From NCBI GenBank assembly GCA_014376435.1, contig JACMRL010000019.1:1-64000 (forward strand): 64,000 nucleotides of DNA. Direction: 5' to 3'. Each line of letters begins with the position of its first letter. Positions within the stretch are counted from its first letter, which is position 1. The notes under the pieces were generated by a model. That model did not search any database and was not told where the DNA came from. It saw nothing but the letters and a program-made list of their open reading frames with translations. Source of the stretch: Bdellovibrio sp. Its GTDB lineage: Bacteria; Bdellovibrionota; Bdellovibrionia; Bdellovibrionales; Bdellovibrionaceae. Positions 37,118 through 45,783 of the stretch are shown one piece after another. A program made the translations under genes and the position numbers.

Positions 37118-37543
37118 TTACTTCAATTTACACTCAGCGCGAAACGGAATTCCTTGCACGATTAAAGTGGATTGTGCGCCACTTAACCCGCTGGCAATCG
37201 TTAGGTTGTACAAGCGCCCTTGCGCCTGCGCTTTAAGCTGAACGAGGGTGACCTCTTGGCTGCCTAGGCTTCGCGCGGCGTACGTGCGAAAGGTGCCGGT
37301 AGAGCTTAATACAATGGTTTCACTAACGAGAGTATCGCGACCGGCCATTTGCGTAGTTAATGAGATTTCTCCGGTAGCCACACTTTTTCCTGTGATGTCT
37401 AAAGATCCCTGGATCGTGAAACGGTTTAGCGCCGTCGTATCACCATTCGTACATTCAACGTTGCGAGTGGTGTGCGTGGTCGCGTAGGCTGATATGCTAA
37501 ATAGTACAGCTATAAAGGTTGAAGTCATCGTGATCATATTCAC
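37118..37543 (-). CDS. Small secreted protein of unknown function
   Basis: This 141-residue protein has a signal peptide ending near residue 22 (SAYA). The mature part has two cysteines (in VECTN and RAECKLK) that may pair. Threonine and serine-rich strands suggest a beta fold. The start is either GTG at 37543, sharing a base with the preceding stop, or ATG at 37537. It follows the Asn/Gln/Tyr-rich gene with no gap, so the two are co-expressed and may work together. No family recognised. Confidence 0.6.
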   Translation of the reverse strand: MNMITMTSTFIAVLFSISAYATTHTTRNVECTNGDTTALNRFTIQGSLDITGKSVATGEISLTTQMAGRDTLVSETIVLSSTGTFRTYAARSLGSQEVTLVQLKAQAQGRLYNLTIASGLSGAQSTLIVQGIPFRAECKLK

Positions 37544-38145
37544 TACCTGTAAGTTTGGCCGTAGTTTGAGTTCGAAGTATTCGTATTAGAAACGCAAAGT
37601 CCTAAACGAGAACTTGCGGCTGATACGCGACACGTGTAGCCAGTTGAACAAGTATTTGCTCGATCAACTAGGCAAGATTGGACCACACCGTTGTAACAAG
37701 TATTTTGCGAGTAATTTCCAACGTTGCTGAGCTGTGGAACATTCGTCCAGTGAGTATTGCTTGCGCCCCAGCTAAAATATGCGTAGCCCGAACCATAAAT
37801 TTGATTCGATTGAACACAGCCAAGCCCGGCGTAGTTATTATAGGTCGGCATTGAACCGTCAGGGCAGTTACATAAATTAGATAAATTGTTTTGGTTATAA
37901 TATCCGCCGCCGTATTGAGTACCATACTGGTTTCCGTATTGGCCGTTCTGGTAGCCATTTTGATTCGGATTATTATAATGATTAAATCCTGCATTCTGTT
38001 GATACAGATTCTGTTGGCATAGCGATGGGTTACTAATGCACTGTGCATTCATATCGGGTACAGTTGCAGTGTCGTTATTTTCTTTTTGACATGACGACAT
38101 CGCTAACACGACCAACGCAATGTATACCAAAAATACTGTTTTCAC
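37543..38145 (-). CDS. Asn/Gln/Tyr-rich exported, likely lipid-anchored protein
   Basis: The 200-residue product starts with a hydrophobic signal and a cysteine (LAMSSCQKEN), a loose lipobox, so anchoring as a lipoprotein is possible. Residues about 35-90 are a low-complexity Asn/Gln/Tyr/Gly tract with NQNGYQNGQYG-type repeats. The C-terminal half (about 90-190) holds at least eight cysteines and looks like a small disulfide-rich domain. Start is GTG with a very strong GAGGAGG site 5 bases upstream. It is the first of a two-gene set. The function is unknown; surface adhesion or prey contact is speculation. Confidence 0.65.
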   Translation of the reverse strand: MKTVFLVYIALVVLAMSSCQKENNDTATVPDMNAQCISNPSLCQQNLYQQNAGFNHYNNPNQNGYQNGQYGNQYGTQYGGGYYNQNNLSNLCNCPDGSMPTYNNYAGLGCVQSNQIYGSGYAYFSWGASNTHWTNVPQLSNVGNYSQNTCYNGVVQSCLVDRANTCSTGYTCRVSAASSRLGLCVSNTNTSNSNYGQTYR

Positions 38146-38299
38146 GAAGCCTCCTCAATCAATTTCTGAACAAGTCACATTTCTATAAGAGAAAATAGAT
38201 TCACTTTGCGGTCCATAGTGAATCAGGCTGAGGCAAGCATGGCTTTACTTTGAGACAAGTTCGATTGTTAAACTATTCGACAGCGGCTCTAAAATGTTA

Positions 38300-38337
38300 C
38301 TTTCTTCGTGGAAAAGTCGGCGTAGTCGACAAGAAAG
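38300..38337 (-). other. Nested inverted repeats downstream of the acyl-CoA ligase gene
   Basis: CTTTCTT (38300-38306) pairs with AAGAAAG (38331-38337), enclosing GTCG (38316-38319) and CGAC (38327-38330). On the minus strand this follows the ligase stop at 38345, and TTTTCC comes after the inner stem. It may be a terminator. The rest of the 199-base gap 38146-38344 presumably holds the promoter of the next gene, but no clear -35/-10 pair was found. Confidence 0.35.
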
Positions 38338-38344
38338 CAGTCGT

Positions 38345-40069
38345 TTAGTCGTAGATTTCCTTGATGGTGTCGGCGTACTTACCCTCGAGGAATTTTCGTT
38401 TTACTTTGAGTGATTGGGTCAGGCTGCCGTTTTCTACCGTCCAAGGTTCGCTGATAATTTCGAATTTTTTGATTGATTCAAAGCTAGCTAAAGTTGAATT
38501 CACGCTTTGAATGTGTTTTTGAAGTCGGACTTTTAAAGCGGGGTGTTGGTACAAATCTGCGACGTGAGAATAGGTGATTTGTTGCGAGTCGGCCCAGTTT
38601 TTTAAAGGTAATTCGTCAATCGAAATCAACGCTGAAACAAACTTTTTTTGATCTCCATGAATCAGCACTTGTGAAATGATAGGGTCTTGCTTGACTAAGC
38701 CTTCTAGTTTTTGTGGAGCCACGTATTTACCACCGGCCGTTTTAATTAGATCTTTTTTGCGATCGGTGATTTTTAAAAATCCACGGTCGGTTAATTCTCC
38801 GATGTCGCCCGTTAGAAAAAAACCATCTTGAATCGACGCCTTGGTCGCTTCCAGATTTTTATAATACTCAACCAGACATTTTTTACTTTTAACTAAAATT
38901 TCTCCGTCGGCCGCAAATTTAATTTGTACATCCCCGATGGGTTTACCCACGGTGCCCGGTTGATTATTTGATGGTTGATTCACCGCGATCGCCGCGCAAG
39001 TTTCGGTTAAACCGTAGCCTTCTAAAATATTAATTCCACAACTCGAAAAAAATTCGGCTAACTGTGGGCTTAAGGGTGCACCGCCGCTGACCGCGAAAAG
39101 TAATTTTCCGCCAAAGGCTTTGTGGATGGGTGAAAAAACTAATTTACTTAAAGCTTCATACTTTAAAAGCAGACCCCAAGGAATCGTTTGTTTGGTTCTA
39201 CGTAAAAGTTGAACTTCCTTTGCTGCGGCTAAGGCCGAAGAGAAAAGTTTTTGTTTAATGGCATTGGTTTCAACTTCTGCCATAATGCCGGAATAGACTT
39301 TTTCGAAAATACGTGGTACCGCGATTAAAAAATCGGGTTTTACTTCCAGCAGATTAGATTTTATTTTTTCGATAGATTCAGCATAAGCCAAAGTGTGACC
39401 TTTGTAGCAACTGCCCCAGTGCTCAATGCGCCCTAAAACGTGGGCGTAAGGCAGAAAAGTTAAACTTTTAAAATTTGGCTTTACATCGAATAAATCAAAA
39501 GACTCGGTCACCTCAGAAATAATGGCCTCGTGCAAAAGTACGGCGCCCTTGGGTTGCCCCGTGGTACCCGAAGTGTAAACGATCGTGGCAATATCTTTAG
39601 GTTTTATTTTTAAACAAGATTGTAAATAATAATTTCTTTGCACATCTTCAACGTTTTGATCGAAGTCGATATCGATAAAGCGAATTAGAATAGGGTTGTG
39701 TTCAAGTTTTTTTCTGACTTTTAAGACTTGCTCGTATTCTTTTTCATCTTCGACCACTAAAATTTTGATTTCGGATTGGTTAATAATAAAAATTAAATCG
39801 TCATCACTTAGATTAGGATACATCGGAACCGTTACTCCGCGTAATCCAAGAATAGCCATATCTAAAGCGGCCCATTCCCAACGAGTCGAAGACATAATAC
39901 CCACGTGTTGCTTAGGATTAAAACCGTTTTTTAACAAGACTTCGCCGGCTAAAACAATTTTATTTAAGTATTCGTGCCACGTAATCTGATGCCACGTGTG
40001 TCCGCGTTTATATTCAACGGCAATACCTGAATTATTTTCTTTATTATTTAGCCAGTTTCCAAGACTCAT
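38345..40069 (-). CDS. Long-chain fatty-acid-CoA ligase
   Basis: This adenylate-forming enzyme makes acyl-CoA from a fatty acid, ATP and CoA. The 574-residue protein has the AMP-binding P-loop VYTSGTTGQPKGAV, the GYGLTETCA motif, and TGDIGELTDRGFLKITDRKK with the hinge. ITDRKKDLIKTAGGKYVAPQ contains the catalytic lysine region. Similar ligases are FadD-like and FadD15-like. Start overlaps the kinase stop by 4 bases, so its level is tied to that kinase. It could feed acyl-CoA to the polyketide synthase, but no sequence links them. Confidence 0.92.
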   Translation of the reverse strand: MSLGNWLNNKENNSGIAVEYKRGHTWHQITWHEYLNKIVLAGEVLLKNGFNPKQHVGIMSSTRWEWAALDMAILGLRGVTVPMYPNLSDDDLIFIINQSEIKILVVEDEKEYEQVLKVRKKLEHNPILIRFIDIDFDQNVEDVQRNYYLQSCLKIKPKDIATIVYTSGTTGQPKGAVLLHEAIISEVTESFDLFDVKPNFKSLTFLPYAHVLGRIEHWGSCYKGHTLAYAESIEKIKSNLLEVKPDFLIAVPRIFEKVYSGIMAEVETNAIKQKLFSSALAAAKEVQLLRRTKQTIPWGLLLKYEALSKLVFSPIHKAFGGKLLFAVSGGAPLSPQLAEFFSSCGINILEGYGLTETCAAIAVNQPSNNQPGTVGKPIGDVQIKFAADGEILVKSKKCLVEYYKNLEATKASIQDGFFLTGDIGELTDRGFLKITDRKKDLIKTAGGKYVAPQKLEGLVKQDPIISQVLIHGDQKKFVSALISIDELPLKNWADSQQITYSHVADLYQHPALKVRLQKHIQSVNSTLASFESIKKFEIISEPWTVENGSLTQSLKVKRKFLEGKYADTIKEIYD

Positions 40070-42003
40070 TTTTTAACTGCGCCCGTCTGTGAACGACCTA
40101 AAATAAGTTCGACGTTACGGCTTTCGCCGGCTTTTACTTTTACACGAACTTCATCAGAAAGTTTGGTGATCGGGTTGTAGGCGGTGACGATCGCATCTGA
40201 CTGAGCAATCACCGGATATTTAATGACCGGAATTTTCTCGCTTAATTCTTTACCGTTTACGGTAATTTTTGTATTCGGTCCGCCATTCGATAAATAAATA
40301 TTTAAATAAGCGGCTTGTGCGGCCGTTTGCAAAGTAGCAGCTAGTTGGCCAGTTTCTGCAAATTTTTGCGAAGTTTGATATTCTAAATAACCTTCTTTGC
40401 GAAAAACAAAAACTGATTCTTTATTAGCGGTTACCGAAATAATCGCGGGAGTTTTGTAACCCGTATCACGACCATCTAAATAGATTTGTGCATCAGGAGG
40501 CGAACTACTAATCGAGATTTTAACTGCCGCGGTCGCCGCCATATCAATTTGGCCACGCACTTCGGTTTCCTTAACTTTTTTCTGGTTTTGCGTTTGCGCC
40601 AAACTGCGCGTTATATTGTTGTTCGTGTAGTAATTTTTGAAACCCCAATAGCCACCATAAATAAGTGCAACTACAAATAAACCTTTTATACCTAGTTCCA
40701 TAAAATCGCCAAAGCCGGCGGGTTTTTTATACTGCGAGCTTTGCGTGACGCGCGTCTGGTGAATATTGGTGATCGAAGTTTTGTTCGGATTAAAATTTGC
40801 TTTTGATTGATTCGCGGAGGCTGGGGCTGCGTTCGGTTTAGATATATTGCCAACGTTCGCGGACATTAAACCGTCAAGATTAATTTTGACTTGTTTGTCA
40901 GGCTGAAAGCCCGGAAGTGGGTTAGATTCCGCAACTGCATTTTGCGCTTTAGGTGTTGGGGGCAATGAATCTTTATTTTTATTTAATTGTGCTTGTGGGG
41001 CCGTAATTGTTTCGTCTGAACTAGAGTTTTCTGCTTGCGAGAAGTGGACTAATTTTTCACGACCTTCGGTAACCGAAGCTTTAAAATTTTCTTTTACAAA
41101 TTGGCTGAAATCTTGTGAAGAAAAGTCTGGAAATTGAGTATTTAAAAAGCGATTAAGATCTCGATGAAAGTTTGCCGCGGTTTGATAGCGTACATTGCGA
41201 TCTTTCGCTAAAGCTTTCATCACAATTCGCTCTAATTCAGGAGGAACTGTGGGATTTACTTTTCGAATCGATGGAATTTGACAATCGCGTACTTTACGTA
41301 AAATTGCGGCTTCATTGCTGCCGGTAAATAACCGATCGTTCGCTAGTAATTCCCACAAAACAATTCCTAAAGCAAAAACGTCCGTACGCGGATCGATTGA
41401 TAAACCTTCCGCTTGTTCGGGACTCATGTAGCCAAATTTACCCTTTAAAGTACCGGCTTTGGTTTCTTCTTGTTCCGTTTCTGCTTTGGCAATGCCGAAA
41501 TCGATGACTTTAACTTCACCTTCGAAGGAAACCATAATATTTTGCGGACTCATATCACGATGAGTGATATTCAATGGCCGTCCTGATTTTGAATCGGTAC
41601 AGCGGTGGGCATGATCTAAACCTGCCGCCACCTCTTTAACGATAAAAAGAGCTTGGTCAATCGTGAAACTTTTATTTGTTTTTTTAAGTTCGTTGATAAT
41701 TTGTCGTAAGTTTTTACCCTCGACATAGTCCATCACTAAATAGAATTGATTTTTCTCAATACCAAAATCAAAAATTGAAACCACATTACTGTGATTTAAA
41801 TTGATTGCGACATTAGCTTCTTCTTTAAACATAGCGACGAAATCTTCGTTCGTAGAGAATTGTGGTAGAATACGTTTGATCGCAAAAAATTTATTTAGGC
41901 CATTTGCAGCCACTGATTTCGATAAATAAACCTCTGCCATGCCGCCCGCAGCAATTTTTTCTAATAATAAGTATTTACCAAATTGCTCATAGTTTGTTGA
42001 CAT
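40066..42003 (-). CDS. Membrane Ser/Thr protein kinase with a PEGA domain
   Basis: This 645-residue protein has an N-terminal Hanks-type kinase domain (about 8-270) with glycine loop IAAGGMAEVYLS, Lys in FAIKRIL, HRDMSPQN catalytic loop and IDFGIAKAE. The Ser in HRDxSPQN where many kinases have Lys is typical of kinases in former delta-proteobacteria. A Pro/Asn-rich linker leads to a membrane segment near 455-475. A PEGA-like repeat domain (SSPPDAQIYLDGRD...) lies outside. An upstream start (42084) is open, but the kinase fold begins at 42003. It overlaps the acyl-CoA ligase by 4 bases and is divergent from coaE. Confidence 0.9.
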   Translation of the reverse strand: MSTNYEQFGKYLLLEKIAAGGMAEVYLSKSVAANGLNKFFAIKRILPQFSTNEDFVAMFKEEANVAINLNHSNVVSIFDFGIEKNQFYLVMDYVEGKNLRQIINELKKTNKSFTIDQALFIVKEVAAGLDHAHRCTDSKSGRPLNITHRDMSPQNIMVSFEGEVKVIDFGIAKAETEQEETKAGTLKGKFGYMSPEQAEGLSIDPRTDVFALGIVLWELLANDRLFTGSNEAAILRKVRDCQIPSIRKVNPTVPPELERIVMKALAKDRNVRYQTAANFHRDLNRFLNTQFPDFSSQDFSQFVKENFKASVTEGREKLVHFSQAENSSSDETITAPQAQLNKNKDSLPPTPKAQNAVAESNPLPGFQPDKQVKINLDGLMSANVGNISKPNAAPASANQSKANFNPNKTSITNIHQTRVTQSSQYKKPAGFGDFMELGIKGLFVVALIYGGYWGFKNYYTNNNITRSLAQTQNQKKVKETEVRGQIDMAATAAVKISISSSPPDAQIYLDGRDTGYKTPAIISVTANKESVFVFRKEGYLEYQTSQKFAETGQLAATLQTAAQAAYLNIYLSNGGPNTKITVNGKELSEKIPVIKYPVIAQSDAIVTAYNPITKLSDEVRVKVKAGESRNVELILGRSQTGAVKK

Positions 42004-42084
42004 GCCTAAGTGGGCTCCTGTTTTTAGTGACGGCTCATTAAAATATCGGTTTAATAATACAGATTCTTGAAGGAGAAGTGGCAA

Positions 42085-42675
42085 ATGAAGTGGATTGGAC
42101 TAACCGGAGGTATAGCAACTGGCAAATCGACAGCGAAAAAGCTGATCGAAGGTCTAGGTATTCCGGTGATTGATGCTGATTTAATATCTCATCAAGTTAC
42201 CGCGGCAGGCGCCGAAGGCTTGCGTCAAGTGGTGTTTCATTTTGGGAATGAAATTTTGAATCCGGATCAAAGCTTAAACCGAAAAAAATTGGGCTCGATT
42301 ATTTTTGCGGATATCGACCACCGATTAAAATTAGAAAATATTCTTCATCCACTGATTCAAGCTAAGGTACAAAAGTTGAAAATGCAGTATCAGGCGGCGG
42401 GCCACCAAATTTGTTTTTATGACGTACCTTTGTTATTTGAAAAAAATCTGGAAAAACTTTTTGACCGAGTCGTCTTGATCTGGTGTGACCGACAAGAGCA
42501 ATTAACTCGTCTTATGCTTCGTAATCAATTTAGCCCAGAAGAAGCCGAGTTAAGAATAAATTCCCAGACTTTGATGTGTGAAAAAGTACGTCACGCGCAT
42601 TACTGTGTCGATAATTCAACCGACCTAGATAGTTTGGAAATTCAAATTAATTACTTGATCAAAACCTTAGGCTAG
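42085..42675 (+). CDS. coaE: Dephospho-CoA kinase
   Basis: CoaE catalyses the last step of coenzyme A synthesis, phosphorylating dephospho-CoA. The 196-residue product has the P-loop GLTGGIATGKSTAK at the start, then IDADLISHQV and VPLLFEKNLE. AGGAG stands 8 bases before the ATG at 42085, so the TTG at 42067 is not used. The gap to the kinase start is 81 bases and must hold both promoters. Confidence 0.95.
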   Translation: MKWIGLTGGIATGKSTAKKLIEGLGIPVIDADLISHQVTAAGAEGLRQVVFHFGNEILNPDQSLNRKKLGSIIFADIDHRLKLENILHPLIQAKVQKLKMQYQAAGHQICFYDVPLLFEKNLEKLFDRVVLIWCDRQEQLTRLMLRNQFSPEEAELRINSQTLMCEKVRHAHYCVDNSTDLDSLEIQINYLIKTLG

Positions 42676-42739
42676 TAATCGGCTAGAACTGTCTCAACCT
42701 GACTCAAGCAAATCATAAATTAAGCCGAAAAGAAGATAT

Positions 42740-43831
42740 ATGAAACGGATTTCAACCGGCACAAGATGTGTCACAATTTTATTAGCTTTATTCACGTCGT
42801 TAATAGCGTCGGCAAATAATGAATGGTTTGAATTCTATAATAATACACGCTCTCTAGGAATGGGCGGTGCTTCGATCGCCGTGACCAGCGATGAAACAGC
42901 GTTGTATCGTAATCCTGCCAACCTAGGCAGTATCCGGGATGTTTACGGAACGATTCTTGACCCAGAACTTGAAGCCTCATCAAATTTTACGGGACAAGTA
43001 ACGGGTAAGTCCACGGGCAAAACATTTGAGATCGACGAAATTAAAAGTGTATTAGATGGTAACCGCGGAAGTTATTATCATGCAAAGGCGCAGCTTTCTC
43101 CGTCGTTAGTCAGAAGAAATTTAGGGTTTGGTCTTTTATACAAAAATGATGTGAGTGCTGAAATGAATACTGCCGGTACACTATTAGATTTAAAATATCA
43201 AAGCGATATTGCGGCGGTATTGGGCGGTAATTTACGTTTATTTGATGGACGAATTAAAATTGGTGCTAGCGCAAAATTTATTAATCGCATCGAAGCAATT
43301 AATCCAGCGTTATCGACGGCGGGTTCTACTGATTTAGCAACGGTTGGCTCGGAGGGTAGTGCGTTTGCCTTCGATGCTGGAATTCTTTTGCAAGCTCCGT
43401 GGACTTTTATTCCTACGCTAGGCGCGGTGATCCGAGATATTGGCGATACCAAATTTGATAAGCACGATGGCTTACGTTTAAAAACGGCCACGCGTCCGAC
43501 AACAGTTAAGCAAAGTGTCGATGTGGCCGCTGCGATTTTTCCCATTCATGGAAATCAATTTCGTAGTGTGTGGACTTTAGAATACAGTGACGTGACAAAC
43601 TCTCGAATTGACACAGACAACGCCAAGAGAATGCACGTAGGAATTGAATTTAATGCGCGCGATATTTTTTTCCTACGGATGGGTTATAATCAAAGGTACT
43701 GGACAGCGGGTTTTGAAATTTCTTCCGAAAAATTGCAATGGCAAGTCAGCAGTTACGGTGAAGAAATCGGTACTGAAAATAGCCCCCGGGAAGATCGTCG
43801 GTTGAATACAAAGCTTAGCTTGAGGTTTTAA
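42740..43831 (+). CDS. Outer-membrane barrel protein (GMGGA type), first of a trio
   Basis: The 363-residue protein has a signal peptide ending at about residue 25 (IASA). Close after it comes SLGMGGASIAVTSDETALYRNPANL, shortened here to its core: GMGGA and NPANL, a signature of long barrel proteins of the PorV/TraF-like group. The rest alternates strands and ends in RLNTKLSLRF. It overlaps the lipoprotein gene by one base. Its paralogue starts 818 bases after its stop. The ligand is unknown. Confidence 0.7.
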   Translation: MKRISTGTRCVTILLALFTSLIASANNEWFEFYNNTRSLGMGGASIAVTSDETALYRNPANLGSIRDVYGTILDPELEASSNFTGQVTGKSTGKTFEIDEIKSVLDGNRGSYYHAKAQLSPSLVRRNLGFGLLYKNDVSAEMNTAGTLLDLKYQSDIAAVLGGNLRLFDGRIKIGASAKFINRIEAINPALSTAGSTDLATVGSEGSAFAFDAGILLQAPWTFIPTLGAVIRDIGDTKFDKHDGLRLKTATRPTTVKQSVDVAAAIFPIHGNQFRSVWTLEYSDVTNSRIDTDNAKRMHVGIEFNARDIFFLRMGYNQRYWTAGFEISSEKLQWQVSSYGEEIGTENSPREDRRLNTKLSLRF

Positions 43832-44658
43832 TGAGTTGGTTGAAGTTTAAAAAATCTTATTTAGTTTTTTTAATCCTTGCGTGTGGATGTTCGCAAAATC
43901 TTTTGACCAATTTGAGCTCTAAAACCACTGACGAGGCACTTTTGGAAGATGCACAAAAAGCAGTTAATGCTCAACAATATCAATCAGCCATCGACATCAT
44001 CACTTTAAAAGTAAGTTCGGGCGGGCGTAGCAAAGTTTTAGCCAAAGAAATTTTAGCTAGCGGTTATGCGGGTCGTTGCGGTCTAAATTTTATCGATTTT
44101 GTAACCAGTCTTTCAAGCACGGTTAGTACCAGCGCATTTAAAATCGTATCAGCTCCCTTCGTAGGTCGCGCGATAGATCCGACATCATGTTTACAATCTT
44201 TAAATACTTTAGAAAGTATTGCACCGAATGCTTCACGTACTTCGAGCCAAAATGCATTTGCAGCCGTGGTCGGAATGTCTTTAATGGGAACCGGAGTTCG
44301 TAATTCAACTGATATTGACGGTATCAACAATTATGGTGATGGCACTCAAGATGCGAATGGCATATCTTGCTCCTTAACCAATACTCAGGTGGATTTAATT
44401 ATTTTAGGTTTTGGCTTCATGTCCCAAAACTTTTCTGCTTTATCAAGTTCCCAAATTGGTTCTAATTCACAAACTAGTTTAAATGTAATTATTTCGAAGT
44501 GCGTAGCGATTGCGGGCGGCAGTTGCAGCATTACCGACCCCGCGAGTATTACAAACCCAATCCGCGATACAATTCGCGATTTAATGAATACATCAGACTA
44601 CGGCATTGGAACTTTTCATCCGGCCAATGATTTAGCGATTCCTGGATCGTGCCCGTGA
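43831..44658 (+). CDS. Predicted lipoprotein between two barrels
   Basis: This 275-residue protein has a hydrophobic signal and lipobox-like ILACGCSQ, so the mature protein probably starts with a lipidated cysteine near residue 20-22. Residues 35-75 look like a tetratricopeptide-type helical pair (DEALLEDAQKAVNAQQYQSAI). The rest is Ser/Asn-rich with several cysteines. It starts 1 base inside the preceding barrel gene and overlaps the next barrel gene by 4 bases. It could be an assembly partner or a component of an outer-membrane complex with those barrels. Not recognised. Confidence 0.65.
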   Translation: MSWLKFKKSYLVFLILACGCSQNLLTNLSSKTTDEALLEDAQKAVNAQQYQSAIDIITLKVSSGGRSKVLAKEILASGYAGRCGLNFIDFVTSLSSTVSTSAFKIVSAPFVGRAIDPTSCLQSLNTLESIAPNASRTSSQNAFAAVVGMSLMGTGVRNSTDIDGINNYGDGTQDANGISCSLTNTQVDLIILGFGFMSQNFSALSSSQIGSNSQTSLNVIISKCVAIAGGSCSITDPASITNPIRDTIRDLMNTSDYGIGTFHPANDLAIPGSCP

Positions 44659-45770
44659 AAATAATTAATATTTTACTGAGCATTTTATTTTTACATGTCA
44701 CTGTGCAAGCGGTTGAGTTATACCAGCCAGCCATGCCGGCCCGCTGTTTTGCCATGGGTGGAACTTGTATAGCACATACCCGTGGGGCACAGGCTTTGTT
44801 TGTGAATGCCGCGGCGTTAGCGCGCGTCGAAGGATTTGATTTTATTGTGGGACAGGTTCAAGGTGGCGTATCAAAAGATGCCGAGCGTTTTATTACGCAA
44901 GCTCAAGGTAATTCAAGTAATTTAACCTTAGCTGACGTAAGTCAGCTTTATGGAAAAACTTTAACGGCGGATATTTCAGCTCGATCAGGTTTAGTCATGC
45001 CTTACTTTGGAGTAGGGGCTTACAGTCAAAACTATTTAGTCGAAACTTTTAGTAACCCGACATTTCCGACATTCAATGCAAACTTTATTAGTGATTACGG
45101 CTACGCAATTGCGGGCGCTATACCGGTAGGCCCAACGACTTCTTTCGGAGTAACCGGGCGGCACGTTAAGCGTTGGGGCGGAAATAAAGATATTAATGTA
45201 ACTGATTTAGTCGGCAATAATGACCGTGATCTGATTAATCAAACTTTTCAAGATCACGGTGTAGGTAACGCCTTAGATCTTTCTTTTATTACGACTTTTC
45301 CTTCTTCGTTAAAGCCAACTCTTGCTATGGTTTGGCAAGACGTAGGCTCAACACGTTTTGAAATGAGTTCGGGTACGCAAGCGCCGCCTAGTCAAAAAGA
45401 TAATTTAATTTTTGGAGCTTCGATTGAGCATGAAATTCCGCACGTGACCTTTACACATGCGCTTGAATATAAATTTATTACGACGGAAAATGAAACCTTC
45501 AGTAAAAAAATTCATTTAGGAACAGAAGCTTCTTTTGGTTTGATTGATTTACGAGCAGGGGTGAGTCAAGGCTATTTGACATATGGTGCCGGAGTAGATT
45601 TATGGCTGATCAAAGCCGACGTCGCATTTTACTCGACCGAATTAGGCACTTACGCGGGCCAAACTAAAAGTGACCGCTACCAAGCGAGTGTGACAATTAA
45701 CTTTGATTTTGACCAAAGTTTCAAACTTAATTTAGACGGCAAAAAAAGAAGACTTAAGCAAAGAAGATAG
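44655..45770 (+). CDS. Outer-membrane barrel protein (GMGGT type), third of a trio
   Basis: This 371-residue protein resembles the first barrel of the trio: signal peptide (VTVQA), then CFAMGGTCIAHTRGAQALFVNA, with the GG and NAAAL pattern matching GMGGA/NPANL. It has strand-like repeats and a basic tail (LDGKKRRLKQRR), unusual for a barrel end. The start is GTG at 44655 or 44649, overlapping the lipoprotein gene. The GGATC just upstream is a weak ribosome site. Confidence 0.65.
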   Translation: MKIINILLSILFLHVTVQAVELYQPAMPARCFAMGGTCIAHTRGAQALFVNAAALARVEGFDFIVGQVQGGVSKDAERFITQAQGNSSNLTLADVSQLYGKTLTADISARSGLVMPYFGVGAYSQNYLVETFSNPTFPTFNANFISDYGYAIAGAIPVGPTTSFGVTGRHVKRWGGNKDINVTDLVGNNDRDLINQTFQDHGVGNALDLSFITTFPSSLKPTLAMVWQDVGSTRFEMSSGTQAPPSQKDNLIFGASIEHEIPHVTFTHALEYKFITTENETFSKKIHLGTEASFGLIDLRAGVSQGYLTYGAGVDLWLIKADVAFYSTELGTYAGQTKSDRYQASVTINFDFDQSFKLNLDGKKRRLKQRR

Positions 45771-45783
45771 CTACAATTCTTGA

